From the NCBI GenBank assembly GCA_949282835.1, contig CASDQU010000057.1, positions 1-25,684 of the forward strand: a DNA stretch of 25,684 bases. The letters are read 5' to 3'. Under the pieces are notes generated by a model. It was given only the letters and a program-made list of their open reading frames with translations, made no database searches and had not been told where the DNA came from. Shown one piece after another: positions 14,791-22,446 of the stretch. The translations under genes and the position numbers were made by a program. Position 1 is the stretch's first letter. Each line of letters opens with the position of its first letter. The DNA comes from an uncultured Bacillota bacterium (GTDB taxonomy: Bacteria > Bacillota > Clostridia > Christensenellales > UBA1242).

Positions 14791-17041
14791 ATTTTTCAAT
14801 AAACATGTTCTCTTCATTTTCTTTTAAGTCTTGAGTTTGTTTGTCAACTTGCTTAATAAAATCGGCTAAAGAGCTTACCTGTCCACTTGTCAAATATTTT
14901 TTGTAAATAGCTATAATGTCTTCTCTATTTGAGTTTTCTCTTAAGGTAGATGCGTCTGTAGACAAGCCAAGAGCAACATTTTGTCGTTTATCTTCAACTG
15001 TATCAATTTCTGTAGCACTAGCAAGATTAATTTCTTCAGAAGTAGACAACTCTTCATAGCTATCAGGCAAGGTCATTTCTTTGGCAAGATTGCCTACTAG
15101 CTCATTTGCTTCATCTTTGAATTCTTTAGTTGCTTGTGAAATAGCCTCTTGCGATATTGCGAGTTTTTCTGTCTCTTCTTTAATTCTTCTTGCTTCTTCT
15201 AAGTCGTTTTCAGCGCCTGCATTATTTGCTTGCCTTTGGATATCAAGCTTTGTTGCAAGTTCATTATTTCCTTCAATATGTTTGTTTGCAATTCTCAAGT
15301 TGTTTTCGATAGTTTTAACCTTAATGAAATCTACAATATTTTTGCAAGATTCTTCTTTTGATATATATTCTCCAATAAGTCTTGAGTCAATTTCATATTG
15401 AACGATTTCTTTCTTGCTAAATAATCCTTTAACTGGCTCATAGTTTCGGATAAACATGTGTAGTGCGTCAATTTGTTCGCTTTTCAAGTCTGTAAGAGCG
15501 GTATTGTTTTCAAAATCGTTTTTAAAAACAGCAGTCATATTTTCAAGTATGTCTTCAGGTATTGAGTGAGTTGCAGATTGATAAGCAAAACCTTTAAGAG
15601 AACCGTTTTTTGCGTAATATGCCTTTAGTTTTTGGTAAAGGTTATTCATAATTGTGATTTGTTCGTTAGTAAGAATTTTATCTTGTTCTTCTCCTTCTTG
15701 TGTTTTGAAGGTATAGACTTTTAAAATCTCTTGTTTATTTTCAACTTCTGTATCGTCTTGATATGCTAGTAAAAGATCTTGTAAACCTTGCAAACCTTCA
15801 ATTTTTGTACCACCCTTATAGAGAAGCTCACAATCTTTTTCGTCAAAGCCAGCACCAGGCCCCTTAATCGGAGTAAGTCTAGTAGGGGAATCTTTACCTT
15901 CGTTTTCAATTTTAAAGAATAGGATATCATCAGCTACCATATGCAATGCGTCAATCATTTGTTTTTGTCTTTCATATGCTTTGCCTGCAATATCGGTATC
16001 GTTTCCAGTGCCTATCCAAGCTTTCTCAATTTCGCTTTCGCAAGATTTATCAGTAGAATTGTAAACATTTCGTATAACATCGTTAATCTGTTGATTGCCC
16101 TTATTTACAGCTTCTATATTGGCTATTTGCTCTTGCAGTGAGAGGCTTTCCTTTTTAAGCTGTTGTGCTTCAGTCACAAGGGCGGTAAATTCTTTAGCAT
16201 TTTCACTTGCCTTATCAAGTGCAGCTTGAGCGTCAACTACAAGTCCTTGGTCACTTGCTATATTTGCTCTAGCAAGATTTGTACATCTAATTTGAGCGAT
16301 ATCATAACCTCTACTTAAAACATCATCTTCACTATATGCAGAGGCATCAATTTCTCGTCCAATATCAAGCAGTTCGTTTTGGAAATTGGTGAGATAGAAA
16401 TCGCGATAAGAAGAGTAAGAAGAGTAAGATTTAGCATACATTTGAACGATATCCAATAATTTCTTTAAGTTTTCTTTGCTGTTTGCATTGTCAGGGGTTG
16501 CATTAATATCGCATTTGTTAATGATGGCCTGATAATTAGTTTTGATAAAGGAGATAACTCTATAAATTGCCTGCGTTCTATTTGCAACTAAATTATATGC
16601 TCTACGAGTATTTTCATTTAATTCGCCATCTACAGGCACTAAATATTTTGCGCCCAGTCCATCATAAATGCTGTCTATAGTAAGCTGCTCAGGATTAGTG
16701 CTAATATGTTTTCTTTCATGGTTTATAGAGTCAATTTCACTAATAATTTTTTTGATTTCGCCTTTATTAGAAAAGTTTTTAAGTAAATTTTCGCCAGTGA
16801 TATAATCAATAATTTCTTCAATAGATTTATTCTTGAATGCACGGTCAAAAAGTTCCAAATAATTATGTCTAGCAATCTCTCTTTTATTGTCTACATTGCG
16901 ATCACCAGAAACAATCGAATTTTTTTCTATAGTGGCTGCAGTTGTAAAGTCATGGTAAGAGTAAGAATGTCTATTTTTAAGCTGCGCTACTGCCTCAGAA
17001 ATTTTGTCTTTTAAATTAGAAAATGTTGATTTTAAGCTCAT
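14789..17041 (-). CDS. large (750-residue) helical protein, unknown function
   Basis: I do not recognise this protein. It begins MSLKSTFSNLKDKISEAV, has no signal peptide and no membrane segment, and is predicted mostly helical. Coiled-coil-like stretches lie at about 268-312 (Ala/Glu/Gln-rich) and 595-655 (EEARRIKEETEKL region). A Tyr/Ser run (SYSSYSSY, 205-212) and the acidic C-terminus ENEENMFIEK stand out. IDALHM occurs twice (363-368, 524-529), and LTNEQI (457-462) resembles LKSEQI (519-524), hinting at an internal repeat. AAGGGGG precedes the ATG. It has its own promoter and terminator, sits next to the 2176-residue gene in the same direction, and shares its general make-up, so I infer a functional pair. 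A cytosolic partner of the membrane-tethered protein is the simplest idea; there is no direct proof. Confidence 0.85.
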   Translation of the reverse strand: MSLKSTFSNLKDKISEAVAQLKNRHSYSYHDFTTAATIEKNSIVSGDRNVDNKREIARHNYLELFDRAFKNKSIEEIIDYITGENLLKNFSNKGEIKKIISEIDSINHERKHISTNPEQLTIDSIYDGLGAKYLVPVDGELNENTRRAYNLVANRTQAIYRVISFIKTNYQAIINKCDINATPDNANSKENLKKLLDIVQMYAKSYSSYSSYRDFYLTNFQNELLDIGREIDASAYSEDDVLSRGYDIAQIRCTNLARANIASDQGLVVDAQAALDKASENAKEFTALVTEAQQLKKESLSLQEQIANIEAVNKGNQQINDVIRNVYNSTDKSCESEIEKAWIGTGNDTDIAGKAYERQKQMIDALHMVADDILFFKIENEGKDSPTRLTPIKGPGAGFDEKDCELLYKGGTKIEGLQGLQDLLLAYQDDTEVENKQEILKVYTFKTQEGEEQDKILTNEQITIMNNLYQKLKAYYAKNGSLKGFAYQSATHSIPEDILENMTAVFKNDFENNTALTDLKSEQIDALHMFIRNYEPVKGLFSKKEIVQYEIDSRLIGEYISKEESCKNIVDFIKVKTIENNLRIANKHIEGNNELATKLDIQRQANNAGAENDLEEARRIKEETEKLAISQEAISQATKEFKDEANELVGNLAKEMTLPDSYEELSTSEEINLASATEIDTVEDKRQNVALGLSTDASTLRENSNREDIIAIYKKYLTSGQVSSLADFIKQVDKQTQDLKENEENMFIEK

Positions 17042-17091
17042 TTTATTCCCCCTTAATTTTCAAATTAAAATAATAATTTTATATAATTTTA

Positions 17092-17119
17092 ATTATAGTC
17101 ACTATAAGCTTTTTGTCAA
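17092..17119 (-). promoter_or_regulatory. sigma-A promoter for the 750-residue gene
   Basis: On the - strand: TTGACA (17119-17114), a 16-base spacer and TATAAT (17097-17092). The 5' leader is about 45 bases and AT-rich. It diverges from the secA promoter across about 70 bases. Confidence 0.8.
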
Positions 17120-17191
17120 GATGATTTTGGGAAAATATTTCAAAATAATACAATTTTTACTAAGAAAAGAAGATTAGTATTGGTAAAAACT

Positions 17192-17219
17192 TTGACTTTT
17201 GACAAAAATTTGTTAAAAT
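17192..17219 (+). promoter_or_regulatory. sigma-A promoter for secA
   Basis: TTGACT (17192-17197), a 16-base spacer and TAAAAT (17214-17219), about 40 bases before the secA start. A second TTGACA at 17199-17204 overlaps it but has a poorer -10. Confidence 0.6.
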
Positions 17220-17259
17220 AATACAGATTGGCACTTTTTATTTTTTATGAGGAGAGAAA

Positions 17260-19989
17260 ATGGCACTTTTTGGTAACGAGAATAAATCTCAAATAAAAAA
17301 ATTAAAAAAAATAGCAGATAAGATTGTTGCTTTAGAAGATAAATATAAAAATTTTTCAAATGAGCAGCTTAGAGCTTGTACAGATGAGTTTAAACAGCGT
17401 TATAAGGTAGGAGAAACTTTAAACGATCTTTTACCTGAAGCATTTGCAGTGGTTAGAGAGGCGGCAACAAGAGTATTAAATATGAGGCATTTCTATGTTC
17501 AACTTCTTGGCGGTATAGCTTTGCATCAAGGTAGAATTGCTGAAATGGCAACAGGTGAAGGCAAAACCTTGGTGGCGACACTTCCAGCCTATTTAAATGC
17601 GCTAACAGGGAAAGGGGTTCATATCGTCACTGTCAATGAATATCTTGCCAAACGAGATGCTCAGTGGATGGGTAAAGTATATAAATTTTTAGGTTTGACG
17701 GTAGGCGTATCTTTAAATGGGCAGAAAGAAGAAGACAAAAAGAAAGCCTATCTTGCAGATATCACCTATACCACAAATAATGAACTTGGATTTGATTACC
17801 TTCGTGATAATATGGCAAGAACAAAAAATGAAAGGGTTCAAAGAGGGCTCAATTTTGCCATTGTCGATGAGGTTGACAGTATTTTGATTGATGAAGCGAG
17901 AACACCTCTTATTATCAGCGGAAGAGGAGGCAAGTCAACCGATGGTTATGCAATCGCTCAAAAATTTGCTAAAACCTTGAAAAAAGATGAAGATGTTGAG
18001 ATAGACATCAAAACAAAACAGATAAATTTAACTGAAAGTGGAATTACAAAGGCAGAGAGATTTTATAATGTTGATAACCTTTCTGATATAAACAATCTTG
18101 AGATAAATCACTATATTAATAATGCACTACGTGCTAATTTCATCATGCACATTGATGAAAATTATATTGTCAAAGATGGAGAAGTAATAATCGTTGATGA
18201 GTTTACTGGCAGACTTTCACCTGGACGAAGATTTAGTGCTGGACTTCATCAGGCAATCGAAGCAAAGGAAGGAGTTGACATTAAAGATGAAAACCAGACA
18301 TTTGCTACTATAACCTTTCAAAATTTCTTTAGGCTATATTCAAAACTCTCAGGTATGACAGGTACTGCCAAAACTGAAGAGGGCGAATTTAGAACGATAT
18401 ATAATCTTGATGTAGTAACTATTCCGTCAAATCTTCCAAAGCAGCGAATTGACTATCCTGATATAATGTATGTGACCGAAGGCGGAAAAATAAAGGCTAT
18501 AATTGAAGAGATAAAAGAATGCCAAGAAAAAGGGCAACCAGTGCTTGTTGGTACAATTAATATAGATAAGTCAGAGCTTATTTCTAAAGCATTAAAGCAT
18601 GCTGGTGTTAAACATCAAGTGTTAAATGCCAAGAACAATGTAAAAGAAAGTGAAATTGTAGCGCAAGCTGGCAGGAAGGGTGCGGTTACCATTGCCACAA
18701 ACATGGCAGGAAGAGGTACTGATATTCTACTTGGTGGTAACCCTGAATTTATGGCAACAAAAGAGATGAGAGATAAAGGCTTCAGTGAAGAGCAAATTTC
18801 ATATGCTACAGCATTTAACTATATAGATGACGAAGAATTAAATAAAGCTAGAGAGGAATATCAAAAGTTATATACAAAACACAAAGAAGAGACAGATAAA
18901 GAAAAAGAAGAGGTAAAAGAGCTTGGCGGCCTTCATATTATAGGTACTGAAAGACATGAATCAAGGCGTATTGACAATCAGCTTCGTGGTCGAAGTGGAA
19001 GACAGGGCGACCCAGGCTCAAGTATTTTCTTTTTGTCGTTAGATGATGACCTTTTTAAAAGGTTTGCAACAGACAAATTGCGTAGTATTTTAGCCTTCTT
19101 TAAAATTGATGATTCCACACCAATTCAAATGAAAGCCATAGCAAAACAAGTTGAAGCTTCTCAAAGAAGAATTGAGCTTCAAAATTTCAGCATAAGAAAG
19201 ACAGTCTTGCGTTTTGATGATGTTATGAATAAGCAGAGAGAGATAATTTATTCAGAAAGGAACAAAGTGTTAGACGGCGAGCCTGTACATGACCAGATTT
19301 TACGAATGTTCCCAGAAATTATTGCGAAGTCAGTTAACAAAGTTATCGATGATGATCGTCCCTATTATGAATGGGATGTTGAAGCTTTAAAAAGAGAGTT
19401 AGAAAATGGCTTAATTGAGAAAGATAGCGATATCATCAATGATGATTTTGTTGAAGGCTGTGACAGCCAAGATATCATAGACAAGGTTGAAGAAATTGTG
19501 CTTAAAAGATATAAAGAGCGGGAAGAAGATATAAATGCCATGGGTCTTGACTTTGAAGCGATTGAGAGAAATGTACTTTTAAGAATGGTTGATATAAATT
19601 GGATGAGCCAGATTGAAGATATGCAAATTATGAAAGATGAGATTTTGTCAAGACAATTCGGACAACAAGATCCAGTACTTGCATATAAAAAAGAAGGCTT
19701 TGAGATGTTTGACAATATGATTGATAAAATCAAAGAAAACACCTGTAAAGTACTCTTAAATGCTCAAGTTAGAGAACGCCCAAGCGAACCAGCACCTCAA
19801 CCTGTCAAAATAGTTTTTACAGGTAAAGAATTGTCGCCAGAAGAAAGAGCAGAGGCAGAAAAGAAAAAGAAACTTCATGTTCAAAAGACAATATATAACA
19901 ATAAACCAAAGGCTGGTAGAAATGACCCTTGTCCATGTGGAAGCGGAAAAAAATATAAAAACTGCTGTTGGGACAAAGACCATAATTAA
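17260..19989 (+). CDS. secA: preprotein translocase ATPase SecA
   Basis: SecA pushes unfolded secretory proteins through the SecYEG channel using ATP. The 909 residues show the first nucleotide-binding fold with GEGKT (about residue 99) and DEVDSILIDEARTPL. Next come the preprotein cross-linking domain, the second fold with TNMAGRGTDI and ERHESRRIDNQLRGRSGRQGD, the helical scaffold and wing domains, and a C-terminal SEC-C zinc motif, CPCGSGKKYKNCC. The length is slightly above the B. subtilis form. TGAGGAGAG precedes the ATG. It is transcribed away from the 750-residue gene, and its own terminator lies about 140 bases after the stop. Whether this genome has a second SecA cannot be seen here; the zinc motif and full domain set make this the housekeeping SecA. 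Confidence 0.98.
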   Translation: MALFGNENKSQIKKLKKIADKIVALEDKYKNFSNEQLRACTDEFKQRYKVGETLNDLLPEAFAVVREAATRVLNMRHFYVQLLGGIALHQGRIAEMATGEGKTLVATLPAYLNALTGKGVHIVTVNEYLAKRDAQWMGKVYKFLGLTVGVSLNGQKEEDKKKAYLADITYTTNNELGFDYLRDNMARTKNERVQRGLNFAIVDEVDSILIDEARTPLIISGRGGKSTDGYAIAQKFAKTLKKDEDVEIDIKTKQINLTESGITKAERFYNVDNLSDINNLEINHYINNALRANFIMHIDENYIVKDGEVIIVDEFTGRLSPGRRFSAGLHQAIEAKEGVDIKDENQTFATITFQNFFRLYSKLSGMTGTAKTEEGEFRTIYNLDVVTIPSNLPKQRIDYPDIMYVTEGGKIKAIIEEIKECQEKGQPVLVGTINIDKSELISKALKHAGVKHQVLNAKNNVKESEIVAQAGRKGAVTIATNMAGRGTDILLGGNPEFMATKEMRDKGFSEEQISYATAFNYIDDEELNKAREEYQKLYTKHKEETDKEKEEVKELGGLHIIGTERHESRRIDNQLRGRSGRQGDPGSSIFFLSLDDDLFKRFATDKLRSILAFFKIDDSTPIQMKAIAKQVEASQRRIELQNFSIRKTVLRFDDVMNKQREIIYSERNKVLDGEPVHDQILRMFPEIIAKSVNKVIDDDRPYYEWDVEALKRELENGLIEKDSDIINDDFVEGCDSQDIIDKVEEIVLKRYKEREEDINAMGLDFEAIERNVLLRMVDINWMSQIEDMQIMKDEILSRQFGQQDPVLAYKKEGFEMFDNMIDKIKENTCKVLLNAQVRERPSEPAPQPVKIVFTGKELSPEERAEAEKKKKLHVQKTIYNNKPKAGRNDPCPCGSGKKYKNCCWDKDHN

Positions 19990-20130
19990 AGCAAAATGAG
20001 TGTAAATTCACAAAAAAATCAAGAAAAACCTTGCAAAAAGTGAAAAAAATTGAATTTTTTAACAATTTTTAAGATTTATAAAACAAAAAATAATATCTTT
20101 ATAAAAAGAAAAATAAATTTTGCCATATTT

Positions 20131-20169
20131 AAAAAAAGTGTTTAAATTATTTTGAAAAACACTTTTTTT
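20131..20169 (+). terminator. secA terminator
   Basis: AAAAAAAGTGTTT pairs with AAAACACTTTTTTT around an AT-rich loop and runs into T's up to 20169. The 140 bases between the secA stop and this hairpin are AT-rich and show no other feature. Confidence 0.75.
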
Positions 20170-20179
20170 ATGTTAGAAT
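20152..20179 (+). promoter_or_regulatory. candidate promoter for the hicB-like gene, inside the secA terminator
   Basis: TTGAAA (20152-20157), a 16-base spacer and TAGAAT (20174-20179). The -35 lies in the loop of the secA terminator hairpin and the -10 just after its T-tract. Confidence 0.5.
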
Positions 20180-20198
20180 ATGATTAGGAGCAAATTTG

Positions 20199-20489
20199 AT
20201 GAAAACATTTATATATCCTGCCGTGTTTATAAAAGATAATGAAGATAAGATTTTTAGGGTGCTCTTTCCTGACCTTGACATATCAACTGATGGAATGTTC
20301 GTTGAAGAGGCATACTTGTATGCTAAAGAATGTTTGAAGGCATATTTTATCTGTGCAGAAAAATATGAATTTGATTATAATTTGCCAACCGATTTTGAAA
20401 TGGTAAAAAAGACGGCAAAGCCAGATGAGTATGTCATGCTGATTGATGCTACTATTACAGATAAGGACATTAAGACTAAGCAGGAATAA
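20199..20489 (+). CDS. HicB-like (UPF0150-type) small protein, no HicA partner
   Basis: The 96-residue protein begins MKTFIYPAVFIKDNEDKIFRVLFPDLD and continues with FVEEAYLYAKECLKAYFICAE. This fits the partly degraded RNase H-like fold of HicB antitoxins, in which a YPA.. strand, a FPDLPG-like turn and an alpha helix with EA...A appear in this order. It lacks the extra DNA-binding tail of some HicB proteins, and no HicA toxin (a short double-stranded-RNA-binding-like protein) lies on either side. Orphan HicB-like proteins are common in Clostridia and their role is not known. I chose ATG 20199 because AGGAG lies eight bases before it; the preceding TTG is less well placed. It sits alone between a terminator and the rpmG promoter. 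Confidence 0.6.
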   Translation: MKTFIYPAVFIKDNEDKIFRVLFPDLDISTDGMFVEEAYLYAKECLKAYFICAEKYEFDYNLPTDFEMVKKTAKPDEYVMLIDATITDKDIKTKQE

Positions 20490-20559
20490 GAATATTGTCA
20501 GAAAGATATAATATATAAAAAATATTTTTATTTAGTTTAGAAAAATCATCAATAAATTG

Positions 20560-20588
20560 TTGACAATAAATCTTAGTTATGATATTAT
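20560..20588 (+). promoter_or_regulatory. sigma-A promoter of the rpmG-secE-nusG-rplK-rplA operon
   Basis: TTGACA (20560-20565), a 17-base spacer and TATTAT (20583-20588). The transcript should start near 20594-20597, which is the first arm of the hairpin at 20593-20617. Confidence 0.75.
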
Positions 20589-20592
20589 AATG

Positions 20593-20623
20593 CTAACACT
20601 CGCGAAGGGGGTGTTAGTTTTTT
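20593..20623 (+). promoter_or_regulatory. 5'-end hairpin with U-tract in the rpmG leader
   Basis: CTAACAC (20593-20599), an 11-base loop and GTGTTAG (20611-20617) are followed by six T's (20618-20623), and then by the rpmG ribosome binding site TTAGGAG. It has the form of a terminator but lies at the very start of the predicted transcript, so it may be an attenuator, or it may protect the 5' end. No other promoter for the operon is visible upstream. Confidence 0.6.
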
Positions 20624-20638
20624 GTTAGGAGAAAGAAA

Positions 20639-20800
20639 ATGGCAGCACCAAAACGCAAAACAATCACTCTTGCTTGCACAGAATGTCAAGAGAGAAACTA
20701 TTCAACAAGCAAGAATACAACAGCAAATCCAGAAAGAATTGAGATTACAAAGTTCTGCCCAAGATGTGGGAAAAGAACAGTTCACAAAGAAACAAAATAA
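20639..20800 (+). CDS. rpmG: 50S ribosomal protein L33
   Basis: This 53-residue protein of the large ribosomal subunit begins MAAPKRKTITLACTECQERN and ends KRTVHKETK. The two CxxC pairs, CTEC (13-16) and CPRC (40-43), form a zinc ribbon, so this is the zinc-binding (C+) form of L33. Start: TTAGGAG lies about ten bases before the ATG. It is the first gene of the operon, directly upstream of secE, as in many Bacillota. A second, zinc-free L33 may exist elsewhere in the genome; this cannot be seen from the window. Confidence 0.95.
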   Translation: MAAPKRKTITLACTECQERNYSTSKNTTANPERIEITKFCPRCGKRTVHKETK

Positions 20801-20815
20801 TCTTTTGGGGGATTT

Positions 20816-21241
20816 ATGTCAAAAAACAAGAAATCTAAGAAATCTAAGAAATCATCAGGGGCAAAGAGTACTCCTATGCTTTCTACTGCTTCTCTTAGTG
20901 AAGACCAAGTGGCGCAGCAACCTGTAAGCGAAGATATCGTTACTGATACTGCAAATAAAGAAGAAAACAAGGCAAAAACTCAAGAACAGGTAAAAGACAA
21001 CAATTCTAAGACAGATAAAACTGTTAAAGACAACAAAAAAGCAAAGAAAGAGAAAAAAGAGAAGGGCAAGTTTAAACGCAAGGCAAAAGAAACTTTTTCA
21101 GAGCTTAAAAAGGTAACTTGGCCAACTTTTGGTGAAGTTTGCAAAAAAACAGGAGTTGTACTTGTAGTTGTTATTATTTTTGCTATAGTTATTTTTGGTA
21201 TTGATACAGGTATGTACTATTTGATAGGATTGTTAAAATAA
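20816..21241 (+). CDS. secE: preprotein translocase subunit SecE
   Basis: SecE clamps SecY in the translocation channel. The conserved part is short: FSELKKVTWPTFGEV (residues 94-108), then a membrane segment (about 113-136) ending near the C-terminus. In front lies a long, low-complexity, hydrophilic extension (1-90), rich in Lys, Ser, Thr, Glu and Asp, with lysine runs at 5-12 and 72-92. B. subtilis SecE is about 60 residues, so the extension more than doubles the protein. GGGGG about six bases before the ATG supports this start. It lies between rpmG and nusG, with 15- and 11-base gaps, in one operon. Confidence 0.92.
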   Translation: MSKNKKSKKSKKSSGAKSTPMLSTASLSEDQVAQQPVSEDIVTDTANKEENKAKTQEQVKDNNSKTDKTVKDNKKAKKEKKEKGKFKRKAKETFSELKKVTWPTFGEVCKKTGVVLVVVIIFAIVIFGIDTGMYYLIGLLK

Positions 21242-21252
21242 GAGGGAATTTT

Positions 21253-21894
21253 ATGGAAGAGTTAGAAAACAAAAATCAAATTGATGAGATTTTGCAGCAA
21301 GAAAACGAAGCGGCAGAGCAGTTAGAAAGTGAGCTTAGTGAAGATGAAAAAACTTATAAAGAATTTGTAGACAGTTTGCCAGAAAAATGGTATGTGCTTC
21401 ACACTTTTTCAGGTTATGAAAATGTTGCAAAAGAAAATCTTGAAACTGTAGTTGAAAAGTTTAATTTGCAAGATAGAATTTTTGATATTATCATACCTAT
21501 GGAAGATGTTGTCGAAGAGAAAAATGGCAAAAAGAAACTTGTTCAAAGAAAGGCAATGCCATGCTACATTCTTGTAAAAATGAAGTATGCAGATGACCTT
21601 TGGCATAATGTTACAAGAACTAGAGGAATTACTGGTTTTGTAGGGCCAAAAGGTAGACCGCTAGCTTTGACCGATGAAGAGGTAAGAAAATTAAGACTTG
21701 AAAATATTAAAGTTGAAATTGACCTTAAAGGTGGCGATCGAATTGAAATTATCAATGGACCATTGAATGGAATGGTTGGTATGGTTAAAGAGGTCAATGC
21801 AGAAACTGGTGTTGCGTCAGTAGTTGTCGAGATGTTTGGTCGTGAAACGACTGTTGATGTTGAGACATCGCAAGTGCGAAAAATTAATAATTAA
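21253..21894 (+). CDS. nusG: transcription termination/antitermination factor NusG
   Basis: NusG binds RNA polymerase and modulates elongation, pausing and rho action. The NGN domain starts at KWYVLHTFSGYENVAKENLE (about residue 45) and includes RTRGITGFVGPKGRP. A KOW domain follows (GDRIEIINGPLNGMVGMVKEV, about 160-180) and ends near the C-terminus. The first 43 residues are an acidic, Glu-rich, coiled-coil-like extension (DEILQQENEAAEQLESELSE) not found in most NusG proteins. GAGGG precedes the ATG. The structured leader of rplK begins five bases after its stop. Confidence 0.95.
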   Translation: MEELENKNQIDEILQQENEAAEQLESELSEDEKTYKEFVDSLPEKWYVLHTFSGYENVAKENLETVVEKFNLQDRIFDIIIPMEDVVEEKNGKKKLVQRKAMPCYILVKMKYADDLWHNVTRTRGITGFVGPKGRPLALTDEEVRKLRLENIKVEIDLKGGDRIEIINGPLNGMVGMVKEVNAETGVASVVVEMFGRETTVDVETSQVRKINN

Positions 21895-21898
21895 TTAG

Positions 21899-21992
21899 GT
21901 ATAATGTGCAATAGCACTTAATTATACAGGCAAAAGAATTTTTTGCTTAAAAAAATCGTGGGAGAGTGGAACTGCTACCACTTGTACACCAC
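21899..21992 (+). promoter_or_regulatory. structured rplK-rplA leader with a probable ribosomal protein L1 site
   Basis: Three hairpins follow each other. First: GTATAAT with ATTATAC, and inside them GTGC/GCAC (21899-21927). Second: GCAAAA/TTTTGC (21930-21946). Third: AGTGG (21965-21969) with CCACT (21978-21982), enclosed by GTGG (21958-21961) and CCAC (21989-21992), with an asymmetric internal loop. The third has the stem-loop-stem shape of known L1-binding leaders before rplK in Bacillota, where free L1 represses its own operon. The match to an L1 site is an inference from shape and position. Confidence 0.55.
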
Positions 21993-22007
21993 AAAAGGAG
22001 GAGAAAA

Positions 22008-22436
22008 ATGGCAGAGAAAAAGATTTCGGCAGTTGTAAAATTACAGTTGCCAGCAGGTAAAGCCACTCCAGGACCTCCAGTTGGTTCATCACTAGGTCCA
22101 CATGGAATAAATATTGCAGGCTTTACAAAAGAATTTAATGAGAAGACAGCTTCTCAGGCAGGACTTATTATTCCTGTTGTAGTTACTATCTATGCAGATA
22201 GAAGCTTTTCATTTGTACTCAAGACTCCACCAGCAGCTATTTTAATTATGAAAGCTATTGGAATTGAGAAAGGGTCGGCAGTACCAAATAAAACAAAAGT
22301 CGGAAGTATAACAAAAGAACAAATCAGACAAATTGCAGAAACTAAGATGCCAGATTTAAACTGCACATCAATAGAGTCGGCTATGTCAATGATTGAAGGC
22401 GCCGCAAGAAGTATGGGCGTTACTGTTGTAGAGTAA
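22008..22436 (+). CDS. rplK: 50S ribosomal protein L11
   Basis: L11 forms the GTPase-associated centre with 23S rRNA helices 43/44 and is needed for stringent-factor activation by stalled ribosomes. The 142 residues open MAEKKISAVVKLQLPAGKA. The N-terminal domain carries the proline-rich GPPVGSSLGPHGINIAGF, and the RNA-binding C-terminal domain ends EGAARSMGVTVVE. I chose ATG 22008, with AAAGGAGGAG just upstream; the frame is open further upstream, but that part lies in the structured leader. It is followed at ten bases by rplA. Confidence 0.97.
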   Translation: MAEKKISAVVKLQLPAGKATPGPPVGSSLGPHGINIAGFTKEFNEKTASQAGLIIPVVVTIYADRSFSFVLKTPPAAILIMKAIGIEKGSAVPNKTKVGSITKEQIRQIAETKMPDLNCTSIESAMSMIEGAARSMGVTVVE

Positions 22437-22446
22437 GGAGGAAGAT

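Noticed and set aside
20622..20927. + strand frame overlapping rpmG and secE
   Set aside because: Out of frame with two clear genes; a shadow.
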